From contig CP136063.1 in assembly GCA_032622095.1 (NCBI GenBank), positions 23,996,987 through 24,060,986 on the forward strand: a DNA stretch of 64,000 nt, given 5' to 3'. This document shows positions 1 through 11,679 of the stretch, one piece after another. The translations under genes and the position numbers were made by a program. Every line of letters begins with the position of its first letter. Positions within the stretch are counted from its first letter, which is position 1. The DNA is from Siphonodentalium dalli (Eukaryota > Mollusca > Scaphopoda > Gadilida > Siphonodentaliidae). The notes beneath the pieces are model-generated. The model saw only the letters and a program-made list of their open reading frames with translations. It did not search any database and was not told where the DNA came from.

Positions 1-50
1 AGTACGTTACACCATGTATGGTCAAATGTACATTAACATATATATAGAAT

Positions 51-1088
51 AAGCTCAAGTGGTTCGGTTCATATCTCTCTAATCGTGTTCAGAGGATTCA
101 AATTGGCAGTGCGTTTTCAAAAACCTTTCATCTGCAATATGGAGTCCCTCAGGGATCTGTCCTGGGGCCTGTCTTGTACTTAATCTACACCAAACCACTT
201 GGTGAGATCATCAGGCGACACAGTGTCTCTGCTCACATGTATGCTGATGATACACAGCTTTACATTTCTGGTGATAACCCATATTTTCTTCTCACTGTAA
301 TGGAAAACTGCATCGGTTCTGTGAAATCGTGGATGTTGGCTAATAAACTAAAATTAAATAGTGACAAAACTGAAGTAATGTGGGTGTCTAAGCCGTCATA
401 CATAGAAAAGGTGGGCATGGATGTTATGACTATTGATGGTAACCAAGTTTATTTCTCAGATAAGGCGAAGAACCTTGGTGTATTTTTGGATAGATCACTC
501 TCTATGACATCACATATTAGCCAGATATGCAAGACAATATACATTGAACTTCGAAAACTGGGTCAAATGAGGAAATACATAAACACTGACTCAGCTAAAA
601 AACTTGCTTCATCTCTGATTCTCAGTCGACTTGACTATTGCAACTCTCTTTTGGCTGGTATACCATCTATCCAAATTACCAGGCTTCAGCGTCTGCAACA
701 CACTGCTGCAAGGATAGTTCTGTGTCGTAAAAGATCTGACGACACAGATGAAATGTTGCAAGAACTACATTGGCTACCTGTGACAGATAGGATTATTTAT
801 AAACTTGTTACATATGCATATCAAGCAACCCATGACCCAAAATCTCTTCCAGCATACTTCAGTGATATCCTTGTTCCGTATGTCCCACACCGATCACTTC
901 GTTCAGAGGACAAACTTCTTTTGACACCATCTGGTGCTAATTTGATCACGGTTGGCTACCGATCTTTCAAAGTAACATGCGCAAATGCATGGAATCCTCT
1001 GCCATTGAACATAAAAGAGTCACCATCTCTTGACGACTTTAAAAAGTCATTGAAAACTTACTTGTTTGCACGGCGTTTCAGAAAGTGA
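51..1088 (+). pseudogene. Non-LTR reverse transcriptase, C-terminal fragment
   Basis: The reading frame is open from about position 51, upstream of any usable start, so this is the 3' part of a longer ORF2. About 345 residues remain. Visible motifs are GVPQGSVLGP near residue 31 (RT motif 4) and YADDTQLY near residue 64, with the catalytic aspartate pair of the polymerase palm. The thumb and C-terminal region follow (SRLDYCNSLLAG, LQRLQHTAARIV, ELHWLPV), a run typical of CR1/L2/Jockey-type LINE proteins. The endonuclease domain and the RT fingers are missing. No stop or frameshift is visible in what remains, so the insertion may be fairly young, but it cannot move by itself. It encodes no host function. 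Confidence 0.85.
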
Positions 1089-1201
1089 CTTTGATATTGT
1101 GTATATTTATATTTCTTCTTTATGTTTATGTCAAGCGCTTAGGGCCCGCTTATTGGGGATAAGCGCTATACAAATATTATTATTATTATTATTATTATTA
1201 T
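51..1201 (+). mobile_element. 5'-truncated CR1/L2-type non-LTR retrotransposon
   Basis: A 3' portion of a LINE: a reverse transcriptase C-terminal coding region, a short 3' UTR with a small hairpin (AGCGCTTA near 1134 pairing with TAAGCGCT near 1160) and a terminal (ATT)n microsatellite from about 1174. A 3' stem followed by a short-unit tail is typical of CR1/L2-clade elements, where the element enzyme recognises its 3' end. The 5' end is lost, as expected from incomplete reverse transcription. Clade assignment rests on the motif style and tail, not on a tree. Confidence 0.85.
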
Positions 1202-1264
1202 AACAGGACAAGAACATCGAATATGCATGGAACAAAATAAGTAGCAACACATAATAATGTTATT

Positions 1265-1796
1265 CTATGTTAATGTACATTTGACTGATAGGGCAGTGTT
1301 CGTTTTTTGTTGTACTCGATTAACCAGTTCGTCACTTGATCGCCAAACACCTTTCTTTTTCAGTCCACAGTGGACGAAATATGTCAGTGCCTGTAGAGTT
1401 GTTGGGTCTGTGCTTGTTAATATTTTATTGAATAACCTCTCGTTAGGGGTGGTTAGGAGATCAGGTATTAGTTTCTTGTGAAATATGGCGCGCTCGTCGG
1501 ACAGTGAGGTACAATGGAGGAGAAAGTGCTCCTCATTATCAATTTGGTTGCAGGTTTCACATTTACGGTCTGCTTCATCGAAATCGAAATAGCGTCCGCG
1601 CCCAATGCCCAGTGTGTGACAACTAATTCTGAATTTCGTGAGGGATTCTCGTTGTTTGGGGGTGGAAATGATGTCAAGATATTCCTCCAAACAAGTGATT
1701 GTTTTGAACGTTCTGTATGTTCTATGCTTGTTGCGTGGGGGATCACGTCTGTTGCTATTTCTGGGGAGTTTGCTGCGAATATTATCGTTAAATAGT
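1265..1796 (-). pseudogene. C-terminal fragment of a second non-LTR retrotransposon ORF
   Basis: Read on the minus strand, the frame runs through PPRNKHRTYRTFKTITCLEEY, LTKFRISCHTLGIGRGRY and then a cysteine/histidine cluster, CETCNQIDNEEHFLLHC. That arrangement is the tail found after the reverse transcriptase domain of many invertebrate LINEs. The open frame continues upstream of its first methionine to about 1796, where an in-frame stop appears, so only the last ~175 residues survive. It lies tail to tail with the LINE on its left and probably belongs to a different family. Nothing suggests host use. Confidence 0.6.
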
Positions 1797-1799
1797 TAT

Positions 1800-4440
1800 G
1801 TCTTTATTGAGTTATCAAAGAAGTCGTTGATGTTGTGATGTGGTGATAGAGATGTGATTAACTGTTGACAAGAAGGAGTATAAAATAGGTTGACAAATAC
1901 ACGAAATGTTTATATATCAGATTCATATTCTCTGAAAAATACTTGGCATGGTCACAGCAGTTTTACCTCTGTTTTCAACGTTTTGCATATGAGTAAAATA
2001 AATGTGCATATGTATGTTGTTTGTATTGGGACCCAAACACCGTGTTCAAAGTTGATTTTTTTGTTACTCCAGTGCGCCTTTCTGTGGCATAAAATGCCCG
2101 TAGAACAGTATTTCGAGTTTTTATCAACCTATATCGATACCGGCAAAACATTCAAAAGCGAATATTATTACATGCATTTTAAAGCGCGAACTATACCATA
2201 TGGCTTTAATTAATGTTATATAATACCCTAGATAGAAACTTTTGATAATCTACGGGGGGTATCGACTGCGATTAACTTATTACCCGACACTCAATTATAT
2301 AGCACTCTAGTCGGAATATTCGATAATGACATCACACCGCGGGTAATTAGATATATCCATCTCACTCATGAAAACGGCGCCGATTCACGGGTGCAACAAC
2401 CTGATGATTTGGCACAGAGCGCAGCGGGTGTCAAATATTTATGTCCTATATTCTGCCGATTTCTAGGTTTAGCTTTGTATGTGTTATACAAACTACATTT
2501 ATCTATGTGTATTTCCTGTTTATATGTTTATATGTTCGTATGTTTAATTCACATATCATGTTTAGGTAATGTACTATATATGCGCTCATGTGTTATGTGA
2601 CAATGTGGTCACGGATGACATATTATCATTAAAGATTCGGATGATGACACCACACAGTGGGGGATGCCGTTTATCCATCGTTCGCAGGAAAAAGACTTCG
2701 CTACAACATACGGACACGTGCTTGCCATTAATGAATGGGTTCCAGATTCTTTCCGGCAATTACTATTTGGCATATTTCAACATACTAAGCGGACGGTACT
2801 TTGACCTCGACTTTTTTGATACACTGTATTTCTCTGTCAGACGAGCGCGCCCTATTTTACGAGAACATATCATGTGAAACATCCCCAATGAGAGATTATT
2901 TAAACAAATAATGACCATGACAGACTCAAAAACTATACGCCTCGGCGTAATTTGGAATGAGGTATACGATATATTGACAAATAAAACAAACCATTGACAT
3001 ACCGGCTTCATATGCTAGCTCTGAAAAATAATATCCATGGTCACAGCCATTTGATAAACGTTTTCATTTTAATAAACGCTCTTTCTTATGAACAAACACC
3101 GCGTGTTAAACGTTAAATTTTGTATGAATTAAATGCTTCTTCCCGACACATATAATGCCCGCAGAAAGGTTGTTCGTGTAAGTACAAACCAGTTCGTTGT
3201 CGGTAACAATTAAAAAGTGATTATTTATTAGATGTATTTATGAGTGCAAACCGCCATGTGTCTTGAGATAAAAAAAATATGTATATTTTATTTAAAACAC
3301 TTTTGTTTTTTTTAAATTGAGCTCTGCTCCATTCACTTATTATTTATTTTATAATTTGTTAATTAAATCTAACACCGTGATAACATCCGCTAGGGTACCC
3401 CGAGTCATCACACCAAATGCAATTGAAATCGGTATAGGGAGAAAATCCGGGCAGATAGACAGATAGATAGACAAACTTTTACACTGAATTTATACTCTTA
3501 TATATATCTAGACCAAGAGAGATTCATTACAATGTGTATATTATGTATTTAGTCTGGCCATCGTTTTTATGGTGTGCTGATATGCCAGCTTCGTGATCTA
3601 TGGCAATACATTCCATGGCTACAGCAGTTTTACAGCTATGTTCTACTTTTCACATACATACAAGTGAAGAAAAAACGCTCTTCATGTCTGCGATATCTAG
3701 AATAGACTAATACTGAACGCTCTTTTCTAAACCACCTCGTGGAATTTTCTGTTTTTGTTTGGGACCCAAACACCGTGTTTAAAGTTGTATTTTACATTAC
3801 ATCAATATGTTTTTTTTGGGAACTCGGCATGCTCATTTAACGGCAGAGTGTACATGTATGTATCGACCTATTTCGGTACCGGTAAAATTTCGAAAGTGAA
3901 CATTATTAGCTGTATTTTGAATCACAAACCGCCATGTGCCAAGTAACATCACTTATCTAATCAAAGCACGTACCAAAATGTCATATGCTGACCTAACAGA
4001 ACTGACAAATTACTTTGAATTACGATTGGGGCCGCCATGTGGCTTTGATGGTAATTGATTTGATGTTACACAACCAAGAGCCGTTCGTTGGTTATGGATA
4101 CGTCCATTTTAAAGTTTGTTAGAAAACTCACGCTGATGTTCAACTCCGATACACGGAGTATCTTAGACACATTTTATTGCTGTATACACACGAGTACATG
4201 CATATACCAATTTGGATGTCGACAGCACTTACGCTATGCGGATATTGTTTGTCCCTGGTACATTGTGCCTGCATCTTTCAGTCAAAGAAAGGTAAACTTA
4301 TTGGACATGTAAACTTATTGGTTGCTTATCGGTACTTGTCCCCATTATTGGAATCTAAGTTGGTCGATTTATGGTCGCTGGTCTGGATCTGGTTTCACGC
4401 GTTTATCTGACTTTAAGGAGGAGTAAATTTCTAATCTGCT
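1800..4440. other. Non-coding, repeat-derived stretch
   Basis: AT-rich sequence with no open frame I can support as a gene. Diffuse repeats are visible: a phrase near 2030-2160 (GGGACCCAAACACCGTGTT and following) recurs diverged near 3758-3900. A phrase near 3375-3450 (GGGTACCCCGAGTCATCAC) recurs near 56975 and, diverged, near 49360. They look like old copies of unnamed interspersed repeats. Confidence 0.5.
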
Positions 4441-4759
4441 CTAACGTTTTGTAGTTTGCAGGGTCCGCGCTGGACCAAAATTTACTTTGCCATATAATTC
4501 GCCAAAAGAAATTTTTGTTTGCCAAATTATTTCAAAATTTGCGAAATACTATCCTTGTAAGTATCATTTTCTGCAACTTTGAGTCTTATGTTCTGACACT
4601 CGCGGTTTGAACAACTTTTGATATCGATAGAAAAGCGAGAAGTTAATAATTATATTCGCATCTCTAGTTTATCACCACATAATACACCAATAATCAAACA
4701 ATAACACGATAGAAGGGTTGCCTTATCAGAAGGGCGCATCACAAGAGGATTTGCTATGT

Positions 4760-5044
4760 TTGTTTGTTTGTTAGTGTTTATAGTCGTTCTAGCCGCTAGG
4801 CCACAAACGACGTTGTCAATTTTACGGGTGGAGGAAAGACCACACAGAGGCTTAATTTCACCCGGAAATCGTTCCACTGCGTGTAGAAACCACAGACCCC
4901 GGAAAGCAACTGACAACCTTGCCCAGGTACACGATTCCGGTCACCCTCTATATGACGGGGTTAGAACCATCTTCGTCGGCGCTGGACGGTCTGTGGCGGC
5001 GTAATGCAGCTGGAACTCTACCGACTGGACCACCGGGGCCCCGG
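4760..5044 (-). mobile_element. tRNA-derived SINE with 10-bp target duplication
   Basis: Read on the minus strand from 5044, the element opens with a tRNA-like head carrying an RNA polymerase III A box (TGGTCCAGTCGG) and, about 70 bases later, a B box (GGTTCTAACCC). An unrelated body of about 200 bases follows, ending in a short (ACAA)n-type tail at about 4760-4773. Identical 10-base sequences TTTGCTATGT lie at 4750-4759 and 5045-5054 and form the target duplication, so both ends are defined. SINEs of this kind depend on a partner LINE for movement. Confidence 0.85.
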
Positions 5045-5054
5045 TTTGCTATGT

Positions 5055-7255
5055 AAACACCTCCACACTAAATCCCACCACCAATCGATATTAATGCTAT
5101 CAGCTTAACTTCATCTTAATAGAGGTGTTCACTTTTCGTAAACCATATACAACACCACTAATATAATTATATTGTACGTTTCCTGAAATGAATGGTGTTG
5201 ATTGACCAATATTGTTTTCTAGAGGAATTAAAAAGTGATTTGCCAAATGAAATTATTTTTTGCCAAATTTGAATTATTTTTGCCATTAGCAAATTTGGCA
5301 AGTGGCAGCGCGAACACTAGTAGTATGGCATGGGTTAATAAAGTTCAAGAATATATGTTTTTGAATGTTTCAACTAGACACTGGCCTTGCAGATTAATCA
5401 AGCATCGCAAAAATCATAAGGGTACTTGTTCGTGTAAGGGATAACAGCACCATGTTCCGTGTGGTTATTTCTACGCACTATATAAGTTATCGATGGACGT
5501 GGTCGACAAGAATAAATATGGTAATATGACCATGCGTTAGCGTAATTAAATAACAAAGCTAAACCTCTCACATTGGGGTAACTGGCTTTTGTTTTTTAAA
5601 TCAAAATTGGTTTATATATTACCTGGTATTCCCGCCAAATAGGGACGTTCCAAAGGGATCCAACCGTGGGTGAGACCATACAATTTCCAACTATATATAC
5701 ATGTACACATAATTTGGTCTAATAACATTTCCAAATATATAGGATTTTTGTCTAATCAAATATCCAACTATATAGCATTTGGTTTTGAGTAATGCAATAT
5801 TTCAATATTGGCTTCATAATTTGGGTTTCCATACATTCTGTTTAAGAGCATGGACTGTGTAAATAAAGACACACATGACAATCATGACATAGCATTGATC
5901 CATATGTTATGTCTCGAGTATACTGCGGCACAGTCTGCGGGCAGAACATGCACATTATACATGCTATTAATCAGAATATGGCTGATGAGCGAATACGAGT
6001 TACACGTATTCAAATTCCAAGAAGTAACAATATATGATGGTAACAATTATGCATGCTGAATGTTATATCGTTAAAGCTGTTATCAGAAAGATATGGAGGT
6101 TTGGCATTACTAATAGACTAGTGACCATGACGCAATGTTCGGTAAAACATACAAGTCTGAACTTGAAGTCGGAAATTGAAACACTTAGATCATTCGATTC
6201 ACTTTTACTTTTAATTTCCAACTATTGAAATTTGAGTCATGAAATTTCTAACTATGCAAATTATGGTCCTCGTTCGGAGTGTGACAACCCACACCCTGTC
6301 GGTACGTGCCTAAGACCAAATCGGATTCACATAACCTATATTGATTATCAATAATTACACTTCGTCCACAACGGTTCATCGAAAGAATGGATCCCAATTA
6401 TAATTTAGATCATAAATTAGACCAAACGTGTTTCCGAGTAGTCTTTATTGTCTGCTACACGTAGTATAAACTATACCAACACCAAAGTGAAAATAATTAT
6501 ACCATGCATGCCGAGTGGGGAACGTGAACATTTTTACGGAATTTAACCAATATATTTGTTGACGCTTGGTGAGCGATGCGACTGATATACTATATATGGA
6601 GAAGACATGTCAATTCCATAATGTTCATTACATTCGTATGATTTCAACGAATATTGATGAACAACGTCATGGTGTAACTTTTCCGGGTGCAGGACATTTC
6701 GGCACATGGACGTTTCGGCACCAAGTTTTCAGGATGTTTCGGCACCTGGGGTTTCGGCAATTGTTATTTCGGACCAAGCATTTGGATGTTTCGGAACGTC
6801 GTCGAAGACGTTTCGGCACATGATTTAATTACTATATTTAATATGATTAGTATGAAGTTGAGCATTTCGCAATGTTTTCTCGCATTGTGTTTTGAAAAAT
6901 GCGGCTAATTTCACTACATTTGGCTTTTACATATGGCTCAAGATAATTTGTTCTTAGTACCAAGATTGTTTACAGAATAAACGATATAGGTAAAAAAATG
7001 ATACATTTGTTATTGTAATAATGATTTATAAGACTATAATCCGAATACTTATGTTTGCCACGTGTATACTATATCAATACAGTTGATATTTATAGCTGGT
7101 ATAAAAGTTTAATCCAGCTGTGTATTTAACGGCCTGTTATATCATCAGATGTCAGAACATAGTGACCAAACTCGATTATACATACATGCATTGAGAGACA
7201 CACGTTAACAGTCACTTTAATCACGTTTGACCCGTCTTGATAAATCAATTAACGG
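5055..7255. other. Non-coding stretch with decayed simple repeats
   Basis: No supportable gene. Near 5235-5310 the phrase TTTGCCAAAT recurs, and related text lies near 4490-4550 on the other side of the SINE. Near 6690-6820 a short motif around TTTCGGCAC repeats about seven times with irregular spacing. The rest is AT-rich sequence without structure I can name. Confidence 0.4.
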
Positions 7256-7260
7256 GAACT

Positions 7261-8152
7261 CACCCCATGCATCCGGATATGCTCGTAGCGGAAGACATGC
7301 TCGTAGCGGAATAACCACATGGCCAGCGATTTGCACATCGTCCTTAGTTGTCGTAAGTTATTTCATAAAAACACGGTTTACTTTACCTTGATTTTTTTTA
7401 AACGTTTAACAGCGATAATCGGTCTACAGAAATGAGCGGTTGTGGTTTCCGCAATTTGCATATTACTGTTCGATAATCGGGTTTTATACGAAAATTATGA
7501 CCTGAAATACTTACTCGATATACGTGTTATCAAATTTTAATGAATCCTTGCATTGACACATTATATAACATACAGTCTCTCAAAGTATGATATCTTAGCT
7601 TCAAAATGAACTGGACATGTTTGCGATGTCAATCATATTAGTGCCCGAAAAATTAGTTTCCATGGATGCACTCACTTGATTTTGGGGCATGTCTATAGCA
7701 AACGTAAAAACACTGCTATAGACATGCCATATTTTCTTGCTATGACCTGCATATATGGTAATTTTTTTACTATGAAAAATGTAGAAACATGACTGAAAAT
7801 GTTGTCTATTATATTAAGGGAATATCCGCGGAAATAGCAATGTATGCAAAGACTATGTTGTCTGGGCTGTTACCACAGAAATCGTAATTTTATGTAAGAA
7901 ATGAAAAGTTTGCCACAATGTTTGGCCTAACTTCGCTATAAAATAGGATTAAACTGCGTCCATGTTTAAAGAAGTTTGATGTACAGTTGGGTAAATTATA
8001 GCCACAAATAGTACCACCACCGTCAACCACTGGTATGTGTTGGTTTCGGTGCAAAATGTGTTTAACCGTGAATGGTGTGCACATCGCGGGCCATGTGGTT
8101 ATTCCGCTACGGGCATGTCTTCCGCTACGAGCATGTCCGGATGCATGGGGTG
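7261..8152. mobile_element. Non-autonomous DNA transposon with ~72-bp inverted ends
   Basis: The left end (7261-7332, starting CACCCCATGCATCCGGA) is repeated in reverse complement at the right end (8081-8152, ending GGGGTG) with only a few mismatches. Five-base direct repeats GAACT lie immediately outside at 7256-7260 and 8153-8157. Each terminal repeat contains two copies of GCTCGTAGCGGA or a close variant. The ~750-bp interior has no transposase-like frame. A CAC start and a 5-bp duplication would suit the Transib group, but that is a weak assignment. Confidence 0.85.
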
Positions 8153-9571
8153 GAACTGGCGTGCGTAATTATTAGTCATTAACGACGAAGAACCATCAAC
8201 GCATGACCGAATCGATCCGCGGTGGAAATTTAGGAACACACCCTAGTCAAGTTGTTCTGCTAATGTGATATGGTGCTGATGGATAATGATTAACTGCTAT
8301 GCGAGGTTACGGCAAACTGATGCTGTTACGAAAAGATACCGTTAATCAGTTTTAAAGTTGTCATTATTGCGGTGTTCGGATAATCTGAACATATGCAAGA
8401 AACGGTATAATGTGTATGAAACATTCAGAAGCACAATACAAATAAGTTAATACTGTTTGTATTAGCTGTTGCAAATCGACTATCAACAATTTAGCTATTA
8501 ATGTTATTTAGCAAATACCAGCGCAGCCATTACTAGTTTAAAAAAAAAATAATATATATATATATACGTTATTGAATGTTTCATACATACACTGTTATTT
8601 ATAAAAACCCTCGGTTTAGCCAAACACCGCGAAAATGACACTTAAAAGAACAAAAACAGTACTTTTCGTAACGACGTCAGTTTGTCCTACCAACAGCATA
8701 ACAATTTCACAAGACCTACTAACGTCATAGCAGAATAGACGGATAGGACCAGTGGAACACAGTTACTAGCCGCGCAGTCACTGCATACCTGTTTCATGAT
8801 ATATGTTGAGTAATTGGACACAGAAAGTACATACTTATAGTTTATTATACAGACTTGACATGACTATGAAGGATTTATTTAATTTTGGCAGCATATTTTA
8901 TTTCCCATGATAAGATAGTACAAAGGCGATGGCACACTATGCCAATATCTCATTTTAAATCACACATCGCATCGCATCAAAGGCAATTATTCAGATACAA
9001 GAAAGAGACCAAAATCATGCACTATGTTACACCGCACTGAAGGTTGATGGTTAATACATATCAATTTTATATATGACAAAACACTCTTTATTGATAACTC
9101 TTTTTGTTGTGCTAGCACTACTAGTAACAGAGATAATAAGATATACTGCAACTGATAAGAGAAGCCTGATTGCCTTATGCATTGTTATATCGGACTGAAA
9201 CCAATGTTGGTTATTTCGAAAAAAATATCACAGAACGCTCTTTATGGTCTTTATCCGTGTGGCGAAACGTTCTCGATTTAGGTATATTTCTTGACATAGA
9301 AAATAAAGCGCAGAGTTACATTAGTAAACCCTGATTGCCTTGAATTGGATTATAGCCATATCAGACATGTGCATGTAGAGTGGTGATCAAGTCGGAAGAA
9401 TTTAAAAATTCTAATGAATTCCAATTCCAGTCACTTCCGTGTCTCTTCAAGTGTACCATGCATGTGCATATACATATCGTATTTTATAGCTGGTATATAA
9501 CTAATCACGCTAAGTACGTATTTGCCTTGTTGCATCCTCTGGTGTAAGAACGTATCCTCTGATGTAAGAAA

Positions 9572-9870
9572 GTTGCGACCTACCTCGAGGTAAACGTATA
9601 CGTATACAACTAAGAGCTCATTCCATCAATGTATCACATTATTATTATCAATAAATTTGAAAAATGATCAAGGAAATATGGGTTGATACAAACATCGGAC
9701 TTGGCACTGCAAGGGTGAAAGTAGCGACCTACCTCGATGTAAACGTATACGTATACAACTAAGAGCTCATTCCATCAATGTATCACATTATTATAATCAG
9801 TAAATTTGAAAAATGATCAAGGAAATATGGGTTGATACAAACATCGGACTTGGCACTGAAAGGGTTAAAG
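9572..9870. repeat. Tandem duplication of a ~150-bp unit
   Basis: Two adjacent copies, starting at about 9572 and 9724 with GCGACCTACCTCGA, are nearly identical through AACTAAGAGCTCATTCC and the closing phrase ATCGGACTTGGCACTG. They differ at a handful of positions. No coding frame runs through them. Confidence 0.85.
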
Positions 9871-9889
9871 CTACATTTAGTTTCGATAA

Positions 9890-10758
9890 TTCAATCAAAC
9901 CGAACGCGCGGACGTAATTAGTAGAAGCAACGGACGACGAACGAAGGTCCGAAGACCGCTCCGCGGATCGGCGCGATGATAATCAGCGATAGGCGCCGCG
10001 CGCCTTCGCTCGAGGCGCGGTGCACCTACCGAGAGGCGGCCCGCGCCTAGCTGGCTACCATATATGCGAGTAGAGGATCTCTATTGTGCTTAAGTTCAAT
10101 AAGGAAATATTTACTTGCGCTTAAGCGCAATGAAGAATATTCAAATAGCGCTGATAAAGCCCAATAATGAATCTCTTAATAAGGAATAATATATTATATA
10201 TAGTACATAAACTCCTTATAATTCAGGTGGTGTAGTCCATCTCCATGGTACAATGGGTGGAACAAATATAGGATTATTCTACTATTTGCAGAAGGGTGAT
10301 CTAATGCGAGAGATATTAATTGTGTTTAAGTGCAATGGGAAGTAATTGCGGTTAAGCATAATAAGGAATGTCTTATTGCATTCTCATTGGGCTTAAGCGC
10401 AATTAGAAATTCCTTAAGTTATTGCGGTTAATCGAAATTGTCTATTAAATGTCAATTTTGTTTCCCATAGAGATCATCAATGATGTTTATGCGCAAGTGA
10501 CCGACGCCAATCTTCTCTGTTGGGATTCCAATTGTTGGCTTATTAAAGATGCACCTATGCTGAAGATACAGTCGCGCTCAAAACGCGCTCCCGTACATGT
10601 AGGTCGGCTGTTGGCCCCAAGTGAATTAAAATGTCATTGAAATAATCGGTTTGTCCCCATAAACATCCATATATTCAAAATACATGTTTTTGGAGCAGAA
10701 TTAGGTAGTCCATATTGGACGCCATCATGGAATTTAATTTTTTGTATAATATTTAGTA
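9890..10758. other. GC-rich island followed by AT-rich non-coding DNA
   Basis: From about 9900 to 10060 the composition changes abruptly to GC- and CpG-rich text with several short palindromes (GGCGCCGCGCGCC, CTCGAGGCGCGG). I recognise no rRNA, tRNA or coding match in it. From 10070 to 10440 a motif close to GCTTAAGCGCAAT recurs about six times in diverged form. No gene is supported. Confidence 0.4.
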
Positions 10759-10862
10759 GTTATGTGGATGGAGTTATCATTAACCTCACATCCTTATATT
10801 GGTTATGCGGATGGGGTTATCATTAAATCTCACATCCTTATATTGGTTATGTGGATGGGGTT
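10759..10862. repeat. ~43-bp satellite, left flank of the viral element
   Basis: Two and a half units of a ~43-bp tandem repeat containing GGATGGGGTTATCATTAA and CTCACATCCTTATATTG. The array is cut at GGGGTT (10857-10862) by the viral element and resumes in register at 37173 on the far side. This shows that the element inserted into a pre-existing satellite. Confidence 0.9.
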
Positions 10863-10963
10863 AGTAGTAATGGGGGCCACTATGGCCCAGTACCCCCCAG
10901 ACAGGGACACTATGGCCCAGTACCCCCCAGACAGGGACACTATGGCCCAGTACCCCCCAGACA
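10863..10963. repeat. Left terminal repeat of the viral element (truncated)
   Basis: The tip AGTAGTAATG is followed by three copies of a 30-bp minisatellite (ACTATGGCCCAGTACC…GACAGGGAC). It then breaks directly into capsid-gene sequence at about 10964. Compared with the right terminus (37139-37172), it lacks a 20-base stretch next to the tip and most of the minisatellite. This is what an internal deletion running from inside the terminal repeat would leave. Confidence 0.85.
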
Positions 10964-11296
10964 GAAGATTTTTATTCAAATAATAGATTTCCGTTTGGTG
11001 TAGATTTGAATGTTGGTCATAATCAAATGTTTGTTTATTCTGATATTGCCGATTTCACAATTGTTGGAAATGTTGAAGTACAAATTTTACGAGTTGTTTC
11101 TTTCAGAATTAAAAGAGATATCGGCGGATTACATGTAAAACATGAATTTTTAAATTTACATTATGTTCCAGTTTCAAAGTCATACTTTGACAAAATTAGT
11201 GTGAATATAAGTGGCGACACAGGAGGAAAATCAATTCAGTTTATTGATGGTAAGTCTTTGGCGAAGCTGCATTTCAGAAAACGAGAGGAGTTCTAA
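10964..11296 (+). pseudogene. Penton-like minor capsid protein, 3' fragment (unit 1)
   Basis: The last ~110 residues of the protein encoded complete at 32986-33819 in unit 2. The homology begins abruptly at GAAGATTTTTATTC, with the terminal minisatellite directly upstream. The fragment carries an 18-base in-frame insertion near 11046-11066 and a 3-base in-frame insertion near 11222 compared with unit 2. The stop and the seven-base gap to the next gene are the same in both units. With the N-terminal jelly-roll half missing it cannot make a full capsid subunit. It may simply be the upstream scar of the deletion that created unit 1. Confidence 0.85.
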
Positions 11297-11302
11297 AAAA
11301 CA

Positions 11303-11677
11303 ATGTTCCCCGTGTATAGAGGTGTACCACGGCAATATGGTAACGGTATTGGTTCAATTTTCAAATCAGTTATGAGATCTGCTGTACCATTTCTAAAACC
11401 GATTGGTCGGACAGCTTTACAACTTGCGAAAAAACACACTTTTGGTGTTGCAGATGAAATTATTAATCAAGGTAAAAGTCCGAAAGAAGCGTTGATGTCT
11501 GAAGGTAAAAAAGCTTTAAAATCTTTTGGCACACAAGCTAAAAATCAAATTTTGAACTCGAGACAAAAACCTAGAAAAAGAGTAGCGAATTCAAAAATGA
11601 ATCATTCAGCTGTCAAACGCCGAAAAAGTCAGTCGAAAAAACATCCTAGCAGTCGAGCTCTTGATATTTTTGATTAA
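11303..11677 (+). CDS. Small basic virion core protein, pX/pVI-like (unit 1)
   Basis: A 124-residue, strongly basic protein. Its N-terminus (VYRGVPRQYGNG) is followed by a predicted amphipathic stretch around residues 17-50 and a lysine/arginine-rich C-terminal half (SRQKPRKR, KRRKSQSKKH). The position between the penton-like and major-capsid genes, the size and the charge fit the small core or membrane-lytic proteins of Polintons and adenoviruses. This is role by analogy, since I see no decisive domain. QYGN followed by G at residues 11-15 fits the adenovirus protease cleavage pattern. The nucleotide sequence appears identical to the copy at 33826-34200. The start is the first ATG, seven bases after the preceding stop, and the stop lies three bases before the next start. 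Confidence 0.8.
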   Translation: MFPVYRGVPRQYGNGIGSIFKSVMRSAVPFLKPIGRTALQLAKKHTFGVADEIINQGKSPKEALMSEGKKALKSFGTQAKNQILNSRQKPRKRVANSKMNHSAVKRRKSQSKKHPSSRALDIFD

Positions 11678-11679
11678 TC

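Noticed and set aside
1468..1838. Several frames opposite the minus-strand LINE fragment
   Set aside because: They are shadows of the 1265-1796 reading frame, which alone has recognisable content.
4760..5044. A tRNA gene
   Set aside because: A and B boxes are present, but the cloverleaf pairing is poor. The unit has a SINE body, a tail and a target duplication.
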